Below, piece by piece: positions 52,401 through 59,575 of a stretch of DNA of 64,000 bases; the stretch's first letter is position 1; each line of letters starts with the position of its first letter. Under the pieces are notes generated by a model, which saw only the letters and a program-made list of their open reading frames with translations, was not told the origin of the DNA and did no database searches. The DNA lies in the NCBI GenBank assembly GCA_014155875.1, contig JACEFZ010021729.1:1-64000 (forward strand), given 5' to 3'. Made by a program: the position numbers and the translations under genes. Source of the DNA: Cepaea nemoralis (lineage: Eukaryota; Mollusca; Gastropoda; Stylommatophora; Helicidae).

Positions 52401-53919
52401 TGTTTTGTTTTAGTTTTAGTTTTATGGCCAAAGCTAAGGCGAAAGGGTTACAAATGCAATTCTATATACAAAATTCAGAACACAGCTACAGGCAATTTGA
52501 AAGCAGATTGTCTTGCGTTGGTATTCATGCATTGGTCGTTGAGAAAGCAATGGTAAACTACGGAATGTAAACTTATCAAAACATGCTGGGGTTGACTTCC
52601 TTGTCCTGTAAAGGACAAGCAAGTAACTTTATTATTAGTTTGATTAGATCGATATGCTGTTTAAAAAAAAAATTCAGTTTGTATTTATTTGTTTCTTGAT
52701 AATTGTAATTTTCTTCCAGGTAGTTTGTATATTTTATTCTATAGTTTTGGTTTGAATCACTGCAAAAATATGTTTCCAACTAGGACATAGCATTCCTGGG
52801 CTGGCTAACAAAAATATAAATATTTACTGCGGTTATAATAAACATACCTTGGGATGTATTGGGTGTACGGTGCTAACCCCGTATGTTTTCTAATCTAGTC
52901 GGCACTCATAGGCTGATGTCAGTATCAGACTGGCCACCTTTGCTTCTGTGAACATTTCCTGGTACTTCTTTTAGACTGAGCTGAACTGGGAGCCCAGAAA
53001 AATTTTTAAAAATTCATTGTACAGTTTTAATAAAAAGAATGGACATTGTTTTGATAATTAGAAGAAGAATGAGGAGAAGAAGAAAATGAAGAGAAAGAGC
53101 AACAGGGGGAGGGGCATTATTTAGTGAGGTAACAGATAGTTCAAGTGAACATAAAATGTATCATAGAATGTTAGGTAGTTGCATGTGCTTTACAAGTGTT
53201 GTGAGCTTGTGTTCATGTCTCAGGTTTACCACTAACATTTACAATCTTTACAATTGTATAACATTGTATTATATCAAACACTGAAGTCACAAACAATATG
53301 TTGCCAGATTTATTGCCTGGCATATTTCTCTACATCTCGTCGAGTGCATACTGCAGAGTTATATATCACATCAAGTGTGTAAATTAATTCTATTTCAGCT
53401 GAAACAGTTAAAACACTTAGTCACAGTTAGTAATTTGATTGTGAAATATATTATCCCCAGGGTAATTTCAAATTTAGAACATTGTTCCAGCTGGTTTTGT
53501 GTAAACAGAAAGAGTTTGTTCTAAGTTTGAAATTACTGTGGGGATTAACAGATGTTCCACAACTTCATTGGTACTTTCCAGCTTCCCCAAAACGGTATTA
53601 GACCATAGCAGTGATTATTGTAACTAATCTAATGAATATATTAGCACATTTTTGATGACGTCATGTACTTCATTTTCCATATTTGTTCTACATACAAAGT
53701 GTAGTGTGACTTTACAAACACCCTGTATAATATTGTGTCATTTAATTCTTACCAAATAATATAAAATGTTGTGCATGTTGTATAAACAATTAGCCACTTG
53801 TTTTACCTACTCCTATTTTCCCTCAGTTTTATTTAGAACCAAAGGAATCTGTCATAGAAGAACTGCGGAAGCGAGGAATGGATCCAGAATCTTTTATAAC
53901 TGTTAATCACGGGAGATAA
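34008..53919 (+). CDS. NAPEPLD: N-acyl-phosphatidylethanolamine phospholipase D
   Basis: The gene is join(34008-34190, 42960-43261, 46748-46934, 48571-48719, 50310-50424, 53827-53919), 1029 nt and 342 residues. NAPE-PLD is a zinc-dependent metallo-beta-lactamase-fold hydrolase at internal membranes that releases N-acylethanolamines such as anandamide and phosphatidic acid. Visible motifs: LTDPVF (D107), the signature SHNHYDHLD (H145, H147, D149, H150), TPCQHWCKR (H213), FAGDTGYCP (D244) and IHWGTF (H303). These supply the expected zinc ligands. FGDKLRW, SPSQWFG and IPIGAY are also family blocks. Phases agree at all five introns. The N terminus is short (human about 393 residues), lacking a long variable leader. 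The start is the first ATG (GGGACAGAATGG, good context). No upstream exon could be identified or excluded. Introns are packed with transposons and minisatellites. Confidence 0.95.
34260..34642 (+). mobile_element. (TA)n microsatellite and LINE A 3' end
   Basis: 34410-34480 is (TA)n-rich. 34503-34642 encodes [18 protein letters not shown], then [16 protein letters not shown] and a stop, followed by GATGATGAATG, the family A tail. It lies within intron 1 of NAPEPLD. 34643-34896 is A/T-rich without features. Confidence 0.75.
34911..36166 (-). mobile_element. LINE C insertion with 14-bp target duplication
   Basis: AATAAACTATAAGT occurs at both 34897-34910 and 36167-36180, bounding a minus-strand LINE. 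Its 3' tail (TTGAG)n is at 34911-34931, and its 5' end is truncated inside the RT C-terminal region ([18 protein letters not shown]). The tail end and truncated end have the polarity expected of target-primed reverse transcription. It lies antisense in NAPEPLD intron 1. Confidence 0.92.
35106..36132 (-). pseudogene. LINE C ORF: RT C-terminus plus RNase H, one frameshift
   Basis: 35233-36132 reads [18 protein letters not shown] (RT thumb region), [17 protein letters not shown], then RNase H with VIYTDGSVV (first Asp), MRMEVEA (Glu) and FITDSKSM (second Asp). The frame is lost near 35340 and resumes as 35106-35390, giving [20 protein letters not shown] (last Asp). Apart from that shift the catalytic set is complete, which suggests a recent insertion. 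Confidence 0.85.
36215..36473 (+). mobile_element. LINE A relic, left half, split by LINE B
   Basis: Broken plus-strand frames read [20 protein letters not shown], then [26 protein letters not shown] and TEMWFLR, the order seen in the family A ORF (residues about 255-335). It stops at GGTTCCTGA (36465-36473), where family B is inserted. Confidence 0.85.
36474..37774 (-). mobile_element. LINE B inserted into LINE A, 9-bp target duplication
   Basis: GGTTCCTGA at 36465-36473 and at 37775-37783 brackets a minus-strand LINE. Its 3' tail (ATTG)n is at 36474-36490. Its 5' truncation at 37774 falls at RT residues ECDQHRTIS. Family A resumes on the far side. No endonuclease or RNase H domain is present. 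Confidence 0.9.
36488..37774 (-). CDS. Reverse transcriptase ORF of LINE B, intact but truncated
   Basis: An uninterrupted 428-codon frame. RT blocks are HRTISIMSH (~6-14), FIDYTKAFD (~73-81), [10 protein letters not shown] (~131-140) and YADDTVLIA (~172-180). The C terminus has [46 protein letters not shown] and [20 protein letters not shown], ending AHAFRHGT. The initiation codon is supplied by the truncation point. The absence of stops argues for a recent insertion. It is not expected to be expressed as a host protein. Confidence 0.88.
   Translation of the reverse strand: MECDQHRTISIMSHITKILLRIIMQRMRKKIQPEIGEEQCGFVEGKGTVNAVYMLRTVIERAIEVNKDIHLCFIDYTKAFDSVRHVSMVDMLADLQIDGKDIRLIKIIYWKQQAAIRIDNEVGQYQPIKRGVRQGCVMSPDLFSLYSENIFRNVEDINGISIGGRNINNIRYADDTVLIADNAQDLQQLVDAVVVHSEQLGLELNCKKTQVMVVSRKEEVPQCNIRVNGNILQQVNRYNYLGTVITSDGRCLEEIRTRIAMAKVAFSKMKNILTNKKMSIETRKRVLRGYIEPVLLYGCETWTMSSQAEKHLMAAEMWFLRKMQRIPWTDRKTNDQVLQETNEHRRLIREIRRRQSKFFGHVMRRNGLENLVTTGKIEGNRPRGRPRGKYLDGLATWHGRDRNTELIHDTGDRVKWRVMTAHAFRHGT
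37775..38085 (+). mobile_element. LINE A relic, right half
   Basis: It resumes with [14 protein letters not shown], then [29 protein letters not shown] and [16 protein letters not shown], ending in GACGATGATGAC, the family A tail. About 15 residues expected between WFLR and this point are missing, so the host copy was already damaged. Confidence 0.85.
38225..39985 (-). mobile_element. LINE E, 3' part: RT palm end, thumb, RNase H, Cys domain
   Basis: On the minus strand, from high to low coordinate: [18 protein letters not shown] (catalytic YADD), [16 protein letters not shown], then [10 protein letters not shown] (RNase H). Next come [39 protein letters not shown], a stop after VTYHQK, and the Cys region. 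The (GAA)n tail is at 38241-38252. Several frameshifts split it (38612-38977, 39114-39470, 39431-39793, 39688-39966). Confidence 0.85.
38612..38977 (-). pseudogene. LINE E RNase H domain
   Basis: A 121-codon frame carries the Glu (DAEIEAI), second Asp (LLTDAKSV) and fourth Asp (DRADRLA) of an RNase H fold. The first Asp (YTDGS) lies just upstream at about 39025 on the minus strand. A TAA after TYHQK cuts off the C-terminal Cys domain that the 29-kb copy still reads through. Confidence 0.75.
39986..40700 (+). mobile_element. LINE D RT fragment replacing the middle of LINE E
   Basis: The plus strand encodes [18 protein letters not shown] (RT motif A region), then [14 protein letters not shown] (catalytic YADD intact), [16 protein letters not shown] and [10 protein letters not shown], matching the D copy at 25185. 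It has no 3' tail and is truncated at both ends. It ends exactly at CCGTAAGC, where LINE E sequence resumes. Confidence 0.85.
40701..41735 (-). mobile_element. LINE E, 5' part: APE-type endonuclease
   Basis: The minus-strand frames at 41054-41629 and 40732-41103 encode [22 protein letters not shown] (catalytic Glu), [23 protein letters not shown] and [10 protein letters not shown] (SDH motif). These are the ordered motifs of an apurinic-like LINE endonuclease, with one frameshift near 41090. Upstream residues (to about 41735) have no assigned role. Confidence 0.88.
41740..42454. other. Intron 1 of NAPEPLD, unassigned
   Basis: No repeat boundary or coding evidence was found. 41760-41800 is a short CA/CG-rich run, and 42100-42440 is A/T-rich. 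Confidence 0.4.
42455..42675 (+). mobile_element. SINE family 1 copy
   Basis: Head-like GTGCCTGGCGAAGGGGTTATG, then TTCAGAAAGCAATGGCAAAC, CCAAGAAATCACAAACAGCC and GACGACCTTTAAAGGAAATTC. It shares the central domain but has a different head from the 1312 copy. It is followed at 42840-42925 by a 43-bp unit (GGGCAGCTCTGGAGA) present twice. Confidence 0.7.
42960..43261 (+). CDS. NAPEPLD: NAPEPLD exon 2, catalytic HxHxDH
   Basis: Acceptor CTTGTCTATTTCAG, donor AACAAAAG|GTTTGT, phase 0 in and 2 out. It encodes ELDRALPVV to LDLNK, with LTDPVF and SHNHYDHLD. Part of its 3' end is duplicated 128 bp downstream. Confidence 0.95.
43343..43462 (+). repeat. Tandem partial duplicate of NAPEPLD exon 2 3' end
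   Basis: CATTATGATCACCGGGATCA to AAACAAGAGGTGTGCCTGATG copies 43215-43262. The following intron (GATGCATTCATTCTTGCA, GTTTGGAATTTGGTTGTTTT) copies 43270-43322. The coding remnant reads [15 protein letters not shown], and the donor is still GT. Without an acceptor of its own it is not an exon. Confidence 0.88.
43463..43735 (+). mobile_element. Dispersed non-coding repeat fragments
   Basis: AGGAAAGCAAACAATAGCACTG and CATGTCTTAGGTGGTGAATAAGG parallel 60380-60440. AGTGATGAAATGGACATTGTG and TTTGTCAGCACACAAAC parallel 56745-56795. These look like parts of one SINE or LINE 3' UTR. (TA)n follows. Confidence 0.5.
43740..44145 (-). mobile_element. LINE E 3'-end fragment, (GAA)n tail
   Basis: The (TTC)n at 43742-43760 is the reverse of a (GAA)n tail. 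The body matches 29240-29530 and 38255-38560 (TGTCTCCTGTATGAATTTCAC, GTCCATAGCGTTTATCTTCC, GTTCTGGTCTGTCCATAATG). More diverged than the other two E copies. Confidence 0.8.
44151..45025. repeat. 67-bp minisatellite, 13 near-identical units
   Basis: The unit starts TGCTAGGACAGAACCAAGTT and includes CAACAGTCGTCACTTCATC and AAGTCATACAAGAG. The first three units have AAGAGTGGCA and the remaining ones AAGAGAGGCA; otherwise only isolated single-base changes are visible. It lies in NAPEPLD intron 2 between an E fragment and a SINE. Confidence 0.97.
45055..45262 (-). mobile_element. SINE family 3 copy, antisense
   Basis: GACTAGAACCCGCTGCCTCC, GAAGGAATAAGTTTACTTCG and GCATGGTCAGCTAGAAGCCCC match 21300-21410 and 18515-18600. 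45263-45925 downstream has no recognised content beyond a weak dispersed repeat near 45700-45790. Confidence 0.65.
45930..46195 (-). mobile_element. SINE family 7 copy, antisense
   Basis: It is the reverse complement of 47345-47570: CGCTCACTCGCTTTGAACTT, GTGGATTAGCTTTCCCTATT, CAGTGCCCCTCGCCATCA and CCCACTCTGACTTCAAAGGC. GGTGTTGAACCCCTTACCTC resembles a B-box complement. It lies 0.55 kb before exon 3; the interval 46196-46747 has no other recognised feature. Confidence 0.65.
46748..46934 (+). CDS. NAPEPLD: NAPEPLD exon 3
   Basis: The acceptor ATTATCCACAG joins AG|A for Arg. It encodes [21 protein letters not shown] and VELSWWQE, then [11 protein letters not shown] with the zinc-ligand His. 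Donor ATG|GTTTGT, phase 0. Confidence 0.95.
46970..47295. mobile_element. Mixed repeat fragments in intron 3
   Basis: ACGGACTATAAGACGC occurs twice at 46977-47008 and may be a DNA-transposon end. 47062-47115 is an antisense LINE A scrap (CACGATGTTCTCAAATGCCTC, CACATGACCAAAGAAAG). 47120-47290 is a plus-strand G-like LINE scrap. Confidence 0.5.
47345..47575 (+). mobile_element. SINE family 7 copy
   Basis: Head-like GGATAAGAGTGCTTGCTCTT, then CAGAGGGGGTTTACCTGATGG, GGAAAGCTAATCCACACGC and CTTGAGTTCAAAGTGGGTGAG. It is inverted relative to 45930-46195, with exon 3 between the two. Confidence 0.65.
47695..48385. repeat. 23-24-bp minisatellite, ~27 units
   Basis: The unit is GTGAAGTCCTGCAGTTATGG plus GGG or GAG, with higher-order blocks (for example a TTATTGGGGTGAAGTCCTACA variant repeated at 48072, 48141 and 48250). 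A long G-run starts it at about 47742-47762. It is in intron 3, about 190 bp before exon 4. Confidence 0.96.
48571..48719 (+). CDS. NAPEPLD: NAPEPLD exon 4
   Basis: Acceptor CCTGATCGCCACAG, donor CATCCTAG|GTAAGT. It encodes [37 protein letters not shown] and IPIGAYHPR, with the zinc-ligand Asp in AGDTGY. Phase 0 in, 2 out. Confidence 0.95.
48945..49318 (+). mobile_element. LINE B 3' fragment in intron 4
   Basis: Frames read [20 protein letters not shown] and [11 protein letters not shown], with an internal deletion, then [20 protein letters not shown] and [11 protein letters not shown]. This is a diverged version of the family B C terminus. Confidence 0.75.
49425..49622 (-). mobile_element. 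SINE family 6 copy, antisense
   Basis: CAAGACATTTCCTGGTACTC, GGCTGGGTCGACTTGGGATGC, the B-box complement GGATCGACCCCAGGCC and the head AGCTGCTACGCTACCATGG. The most complete copy of this family in the window. Confidence 0.7.
49690..50309 (+). repeat. Degenerate ~65-70-bp repeat of the exon-5 acceptor region
   Basis: About nine diverged units contain TTGATAAATAATCA, GGAAGTTTTATCTAATGACC and CTTGTTTCACACAG/AAG. The last unit is the real branch-point/polypyrimidine/acceptor region of exon 5 (GTTCTTGTTTCACACAG). Earlier units keep close acceptor matches (TGTTCCCCACAG near 49890, TGTTGTACACAG near 50167). It fills the last 620 bp of intron 4. Confidence 0.8.
50310..50424 (+). CDS. NAPEPLD: NAPEPLD exon 5
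   Basis: Acceptor TTGTTTCACACAG, donor TCATGAG|GTTTGT, 115 nt. It encodes [20 protein letters not shown] and [17 protein letters not shown], with the IHWGTF His ligand. It matches the mammalian KYQHVDPEEAV and AIHWGTF blocks. It is flanked on both sides by arrays that contain its splice-site sequences. Confidence 0.95.
50425..52145 (+). repeat. 25-bp minisatellite grown from the exon-5 splice donor, ~68 units
   Basis: The unit is ATGAGGTTTGTATCTTGTTT plus GTTCC. The exon's end and donor, CATGAG|GTTTGTATC, form the first unit. Nearly every unit repeats ATGAG|GTTTGT or ATGAG|GTGTGT. Variants CTAGTTTG and TTCTATG cluster in blocks. No open frame is host-related; the [13 protein letters not shown] frames are array translations. 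Confidence 0.96.
52235..52628 (+). mobile_element. SINE family 1 copy, long variant
   Basis: Head-like GCGTGAGCATGGTCGGATAAG with GGGTTCGGTGCCAGC. The central domain follows at 52490-52625 (GAGAAAGCAATGGTAAACTAC, CCTTGTCCTGTAAAGGACAAG). The stretch between (52290-52480) is not in the other copies. Confidence 0.65.
52629..53447 (+). other. Intron 5, mostly unassigned; SINE 6 scrap
   Basis: 52925-53010 carries an antisense SINE 6 piece (GAACATTTCCTGGTACTTC, AGACTGAGCTGAACTGGGAGCC). The rest is A/T-rich. Confidence 0.5.
53448..53552. mobile_element. Short inverted-repeat element
   Basis: ATCCCCAGGGTAATTTCAAA near 53453 and TTTGAAATTACTGTGGGGAT near 53528 are inverted copies of about 27 bp around a roughly 55-bp centre. 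MITE-like; flanking duplication uncertain. Confidence 0.65.
53827..53919 (+). CDS. NAPEPLD: NAPEPLD exon 6 (terminal)
   Basis: Acceptor CTATTTTCCCTCAG. It encodes [20 protein letters not shown] and [10 protein letters not shown], stop TAA at 53917-53919. This corresponds to the mammalian YLEPPVKL...FFVLKHGE end but is shorter. Confidence 0.92.
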   Translation, partial: FYLEPKESVIEELRKRGMDPESFITVNHGR

Positions 53920-54574
53920 CTGTTATTGGTGGAGACTCTGACAGCAAAAGTTAGTCTTTCGAGTTGAAGTCAGGAAAGAAAGAAACATATTTTACTACAT
54001 AGTTTGCTTCTTGTATTCAGTTGGCTGTGTATAGATTTTTAATTTTTAGAGAAAAGTTATCTTTATAGAAATAATCTCTTGTGTTACCTATTTTTTATAT
54101 TGGTGTGAAAACTGGATACTTTTTGTAGTTTTGAACAGAGGTACCAGGCATTCAATTTAAAATCTGAAAGAAAACTTCTGTACATTTCTGTAGAGAATAG
54201 GGTCGATACCTATGCACATTTCTGTAGAGAATATGGCTGTGTGGTTGACTGGTTGTGAATCCTTTGGAAACTGGTTGTGAATCTTTTGGTAGCTGGTTGT
54301 GAATCCTTCAGCAGCTGGTTGTGAATCCTTTGGAGCCTGTAAGTTATAACTCCAAAGTCCAGAGCACTGACCTTCAGGTCGAGTGAGTCCAGAAAAGGGC
54401 CTGCATTTATCGGAGTGAGGTTGGTGTAGAGACATTCCTTCTGACTCCGTACCACAGGGGCTGTGTTGTACCGGTCTCCATCTCCTCCTGAAACTCAAAA
54501 ACCACTGAAAGATTTATGTCAGTTGTGTAAGTTTCATAACAGTTCTTATATTTGAGCTTGTGTAGAATTCTGAT
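53920..54574 (+). other. Probable NAPEPLD 3' UTR and tandem repeat
   Basis: No AATAAA occurs within the first 650 bp after the stop. 54236-54340 holds four ~23-bp units (CTGGTTGTGAATCCTTTGG). The first good AATAAA is at about 55782, so the UTR may be about 1.9 kb or end at a weaker signal. Confidence 0.5.
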
Positions 54575-55010
54575 GTGAAAAGAGCAAAGGAAAGACAAAG
54601 GGATAAATAACTGGATGGGTTGGCTGAGTGGCATGGACAGGACAAGAACACAGCCCTGATTCAAGACTAGTGATCACATGGGGTGGCACTCCTTTGCTTT
54701 ATATCCAACTGGATTAAATGGCAAGACAAGATCCCAGACACTAAAGTCATAGAAAGAGCATCCATGCCCAGTATCCACACTCTACTAATGAAGAATCAGA
54801 TTCGCTGGGCTGGTCACTTGACTCGCATGACAAATCACAGGCTCCCTAAACGAATTGTTTACGGCGAACTGCGGTGTAGTAAACGCTCCCAAGGTGGCCA
54901 GAGGAAACACTTTAAAGCCACTCTGAAGATCTTACTAAAAGCTTTTGGAATTCATCACAACACTTGGGAGACTGCTACCAAAGATTGAAATTCATGGCAT
55001 ACATCATTAC
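54575..55010 (+). mobile_element. LINE B scrap joined to LINE H C-terminal fragment
   Basis: 54575-54682 is a B-like 3' end (GGATAAATAACTGGATGGG). 54690-54988 is a different LINE: WQDKIPDTKVIERASMPSI, RWAGHLTRM, RLPKRIVYGEL, SQGGQRKHFKATLK. This arrangement is typical of the C terminus of CR1/L2-like or craniofacial-protein-like annotated LINEs. Confidence 0.75.
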
Positions 55011-56405
55011 ACATTACCAGCCATCTTAGAATTCATGGCTCCAAACTTCCAAGCCCACTGGATGAAATGAATGGTCATCATCATTCTTGATGGACAAACA
55101 CCATCCAACTGGTAGACAGGTTTGCTTGTTCCAAGAGCTTTGCAGAATATAGCACAGCTATTGGTAGGTCTCCCATGTTGAGCTGATCAAGGGGTAGGAA
55201 CCCATCGAAGCAGTAGACTGTTGCCTTGTGGATAGTCTGGGGACAGTCAATGGCTAGGGAAAGCCTAGACCATTGTCAGAGTTGAATGCACTGAGCCACA
55301 GGCGTGAAGAAACAGTGCAAGGCAACTCACTGAATGATGATGTGAGGTGGTAAGTCATGATTGCTCACACTTATAGCACATGATGATGTTTTGATGTGTA
55401 GAATGCATATAATTATGACAAAGATGTTAGTGTATCAGTATGAAATTAATTGTAACAAATGATTGATTTTATCTACATGAAGTTAATTGTGATAATAACT
55501 TAATGTGTCTGCATTAATATTTTTATAATAACTTAATGTGTGTATACTAATATAATACTAACTTAACTTTGTGATAATAACTTAGTGTGCCTGCATTAAT
55601 TTTTAGACTGTACCAAAACATGGACAAAATATCAGTTAGGGGAAAACTGGTAGAATCATCAGAGATTCACTGTTTATAAGTGATGAAATAATCTTTATTT
55701 GTAGTGGAAGTGGTAGTCGTCATACGGTTCCAGCTTCATAGCAAACAGATTGCCCAATAATGGCTCCATAATGTGCCTGTAATAAACTATATTATCTTTA
55801 TTTTGTGTGTATAATCAAGATCGGGTTAATGTGTGTGTGTGGCAAATATTAGGTCACTGATGTGTTATTATTTATTAAAATATGATGAATCAAGAAGAAG
55901 AAAAGTGCTGACATTCCACAAGATCTGAACATTAAAAGACCTGGAGGAAACCTCGAGCAACCCTGTCCATCCCGGAGCTTTAGGGAGATAAGAACATTAC
56001 TAAAGCAATCCATGAGGATGAATTGGAGGAAAGAAAACAAAAACTACAAACCAAAACATGACAAATGAGCTTGGCAGAAATGCGCAGACCAGAATCTTCA
56101 GAATCAGAATAGAACATTGTGAACTCTGAGCACACTGCCACAGAATGGGTCTCACTGACGCTGTCTCTTGCAGATATGGAGCACTATAGCAAACCCCAAA
56201 GGATGAGACCTAAAAGACCGGCCTTTCTTCACCGAACAGAAGGAGGAAATCTGGCAGACAGGAGCCACCCTTGGAGACACTCTGGAGACCGGTGAAGGCT
56301 ATAAAGTGAACCATCCTGTTTGTGACCCATGCTGGAATAAACTCATGGCAAACTACTGCACCCAGATTGTGCAGAGACTTTTCTTCCAACCCGGTACCAA
56401 AGTAG
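55011..56405. other. No gene recognised
   Basis: 55080-55350 has balanced composition but no recognisable motif. 55380-55900 is A/T-rich and includes AATAAACTATAT at about 55782, a candidate polyadenylation site for NAPEPLD. Confidence 0.4.
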
Positions 56406-56409
56406 CATC

Positions 56410-56695
56410 TACACATGGGTTGTGCTGCAGAGCCCTCTTCCCCTTTCCAAGAACAGAAGCCAGCAGTTGTGTAAGACTGGTATGTGTTGTGCTGCACAGC
56501 CCTCTTCCCCTTCTCCAAGAACAGAAGCCAGCAGTTGTGTAAGACTGGTATGTGTTGTGATGCACAGCCCTCTTCTCCCTCTCCAAGAACAGAAGCCAGC
56601 TGTTGTGTAAGACTGGTATATGGTGTGCTGCATAGCCCTCTTCCCCCTCTCCAAGAACAGAAGCTAGCAGTTGTGCAAGACTGGGACTAAATGAA
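56410..56695. repeat. ~67-bp tandem repeat, 4 units
   Basis: Units of about 65-70 bp contain AGCCCTCTTCCCC, CCAAGAACAGAAGCCAGCAG and TTGTGTAAGACTGGTATG. The following 56735-56800 resembles 43650-43700. Confidence 0.85.
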
Positions 56696-56799
56696 TCAGT
56701 AAACATTGGAGAGTAGAATCGGTCAGCTTTACCAGAACATGATCACAAGTAGCAAACTGGACGTTGTGGCCTTAGGCTTCGTCAACACACAAACAAACA

Positions 56800-57265
56800 C
56801 ACAACAATACAAATACATGAACAACTTTACGTGAAAATATAAAAGTTGCTCATCTGTTTCCTTGTTGTGGACTGGACATGTGTGTGGTTGAATACCGCAT
56901 ATATTGTTCTAACAATGCGGTAAGATTCGAAATGTGACGTACCAACATTTTACGTCTGCGCAGAGGCATGTATTAGCCAGGTCATGAGTAAACACATCAC
57001 ATATGGACTCGCTGTTATTTGGCCTACGTTGATCATAATTTCTCCATGTTTTCGGTATTTCGTGATATAAATATTTTATTGAACATTTTACAAATAAAAT
57101 AGTCTTTCTTATGTTCTTCTTGTTTGTCCTGATTTTATGCAATGATTTCATTCATGTGATTTTATTTTACCCATTCTCTCAAACACATAATTTATTACAC
57201 TGAAACACTTTAAACTGTTCTGAATTATAAATAATTGTATCATAAACAAATTACCTGAAAGCCTA
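56800..57265. other. No gene recognised
   Basis: A/T-rich spacer. Frames lack recognisable domains. Confidence 0.4.
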
Positions 57266-57269
57266 AACA

Positions 57270-57540
57270 ATGTATTAACAATGGATGAACAGTGAAAGCA
57301 GCAACAATGAAAGTTGAAATAATAATGTAATGAAATCATCAACAATGAAAGTCGTAATATTAATAGAATGAAATCATCAACATTGAAAGTCATAATAATA
57401 ATATAATGAATTCATCAACAATGAAAGTTGTAATATTAATGTAATGAATTCAATAACAATGAAAGTCGTAATATTAATGTAATGAATTCATGAACAATGG
57501 AAGCCATGGTAATATCATGAATGTTTAAACAGTGAAAATC
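57270..57540. repeat. ~38-bp tandem repeat, 6-7 units
   Basis: Units contain CAACAATGAAAGTCGTAATA and TTAATGTAATGAATTCAT with progressive divergence towards both ends. Confidence 0.85.
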
Positions 57541-57639
57541 ATAATAACTGCATTGAAAGCATCAACAAATCTTCATTCCTCTGTTGAGGGAAGTAGGTCA
57601 CACTTAGTAATGCACATCTCCTCTTCCCCCACCCCAACG

Positions 57640-57870
57640 ATATGTCTCCACTTTGTTGCGGTCGGGGGGTGGGGGGGGGCGCTTGCGTGTCCCAGTGACT
57701 CCAAGAGCTATGTCGACGGAAGCACAACTACATGTCGGACAGCTCTTGGGGGTCCCTTCGGGGTCCTGGCTAAAGTTAGTAGGATCGTTGATTCCTCCGA
57801 AGTCGGAGAGTGTCTGCCTGCGCGGCGAGGAACCACCAGTCACCAGTCTGCACACCAATAAGTCAGACAT
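57640..57870 (+). mobile_element. Possible RNase H relic
   Basis: The frame 57532-57861 gives SYVDGSTTTCRTALGGPFGV then VLAKVSRIVDS, which resembles the first strands of a retroelement RNase H (Y-x-D-G-S). No downstream catalytic residues could be found. Low confidence. Confidence 0.35.
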
Positions 57871-58429
57871 GGGACAACGGATACTCACGCAAACCTCAGG
57901 TCCTGTATGACATCACACTGATGTTGGACAACAGGATGTCTTCATCAGACATACAGGATTTCACACTGGAGATCACAGCCAGCGAACACAAGCAAACTAG
58001 TAAGCTCTTGGGGTAGGGGCGAGACACAACCTTCTGCTCTGCAGGTAGACTGAGGATAGCTGTCAAAGTCTAAATCAGGCGCACGAGGGAAATGGCTGAA
58101 CGCCTCTAACCATTGGATGTGAGAGTCAGGCCGATACTCACCTACTGCAAAACGGAGGTGAGATGTTGAACACGCTACATGCTTAGTTCAGCTGGGGGAT
58201 ATGAGGGATCCCCGGATGAGAGGGCCTGGCCGTTACCCGCTCACTAATGCACGGAGGTAAGGTGCTGAGCCGGCAGCACATGTAGCCTACCTCATGAGCG
58301 GTATTTAAGGTGGCAAAGCGGTCCAGTCGCATGAAGTGGTAACGATGAAAGTTTGTATCTATGCTCATAGAGAGCGTAGCCAAAGGTGGAAAAAACGTCT
58401 CAAAAACACGAAATGGAACGCTTGGCTAG

Positions 58430-59475
58430 CGAATCATCCACCACGTGGTAGTCCGAAAAGAAAGCTTGATGAGTGGATGTCGTCCGCAGACTGTCCTTCC
58501 CTGGTTTGTGTGGGGAGCGACCAGTAGCAAAACGAAATGCCCAATACATGGAAGTGAGGAATTAAAGCAGCCATGAGCAGGATGTGGCGATTCTGCCCAG
58601 ACTCAGAGCACTATGTGCCGGTTCTGCAATTATGGAAGCCTCCTTGGATAGCTGAGAATGCCCATGGTCTGCCCCTGCCTTCCCTTGAGGATTGATCGTG
58701 ATGTCATTGATTGTTCTACCTTGACCAGCTGTGGTGTGGACGACACCACAACAGTAAAAGTCTAACGTCTCTCGAAACCCCGGGAAGGCACACCCGTAAA
58801 ACTGCCCGCTGAAGTCGGATGTGCTGGCCTAAGGGCGCAAATGAATCAGGCACAACGCATAAAAGTCCGAGTGAAATGTCTTCCGTGCGGAACAGCTCTA
58901 ACTAACTAGTCTTCCGAATGTCCTTCGCGTCCAGAATAGCTATGTCTAGCTAGTTTTCCGAATGTCTCTCGTGCTAGGAACAGCTCTGACTATCTAGATT
59001 TCCAAATGGCCTTCGAGTCCGAAACAGCTCTGACTAGCTAGTTTTCCGAATGTCCGTCGTGCCCGGAACCGCTCTGACTGGCACAGCGACTAGCACATGC
59101 CCGAAAAGAAGGCTCGCTGAGTGGATACCATCTACAGTTTGACCGTCCCTGGTTTGTGCGGGGAGCGGCACGTAGTGAACGAAAGGCCCAATATATTGAA
59201 GTGAGGAATTAAAGAAGCCATGAGCAGGACGTGACGATTTCCTCGGTGAGCCCAGCACCAGAGCGCTATGTATCGGCTCTGCAACTATGGAAGCCACCCT
59301 GGATGGCGGAAAATGCCATGGACTGTCCCTGCCTTCCCTTGAGGATTGATTGTGAAGTATTCGACCGTTCTAACTTGACCAGCTGGGATGTGGATGGCAC
59401 CACAAAAGTGAGAATTCCCCAGGAATGCTAACCTGTCAAAAATGCACGCTAAAGTCGGATGTGTTGTCCTAAGGA
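58430..59475. repeat. Duplicated ~370-bp segment flanking a ~59-bp tandem array
   Basis: 58438-58800 and 59098-59470 are diverged copies (CCGAAAAGAAAGCTTGATGAG, CCCTGGTTTGTGTGGGGAGCG, AGTGAGGAATTAAAGCAGCC, CTTCCCTTGAGGATTGAT). Between them 58880-59085 has four units with CTAGCTAGTTTTCCGAATGT. The encoded frames are broken, and the family is unrecognised. 57870-58430 has no assigned feature. Confidence 0.75.
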
Positions 59476-59519
59476 TTTCGGCCCAAGGGTGCCTAACCGG
59501 AGACACCGCAATTATATCT

Positions 59520-59575
59520 TTAAAAAAAAAAAATACTCCGGATGAACACAGAAGAAGAAGAAGAAGAAGAAGTAA
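59520..59575. repeat. A-run and (GAA)n
   Basis: A12 at 59521-59532 and (GAA)n at 59551-59571. (GAA)n is the tail type of LINE E, but no E sequence precedes it. 59575-59655 resembles 24105-24190. Confidence 0.6.
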
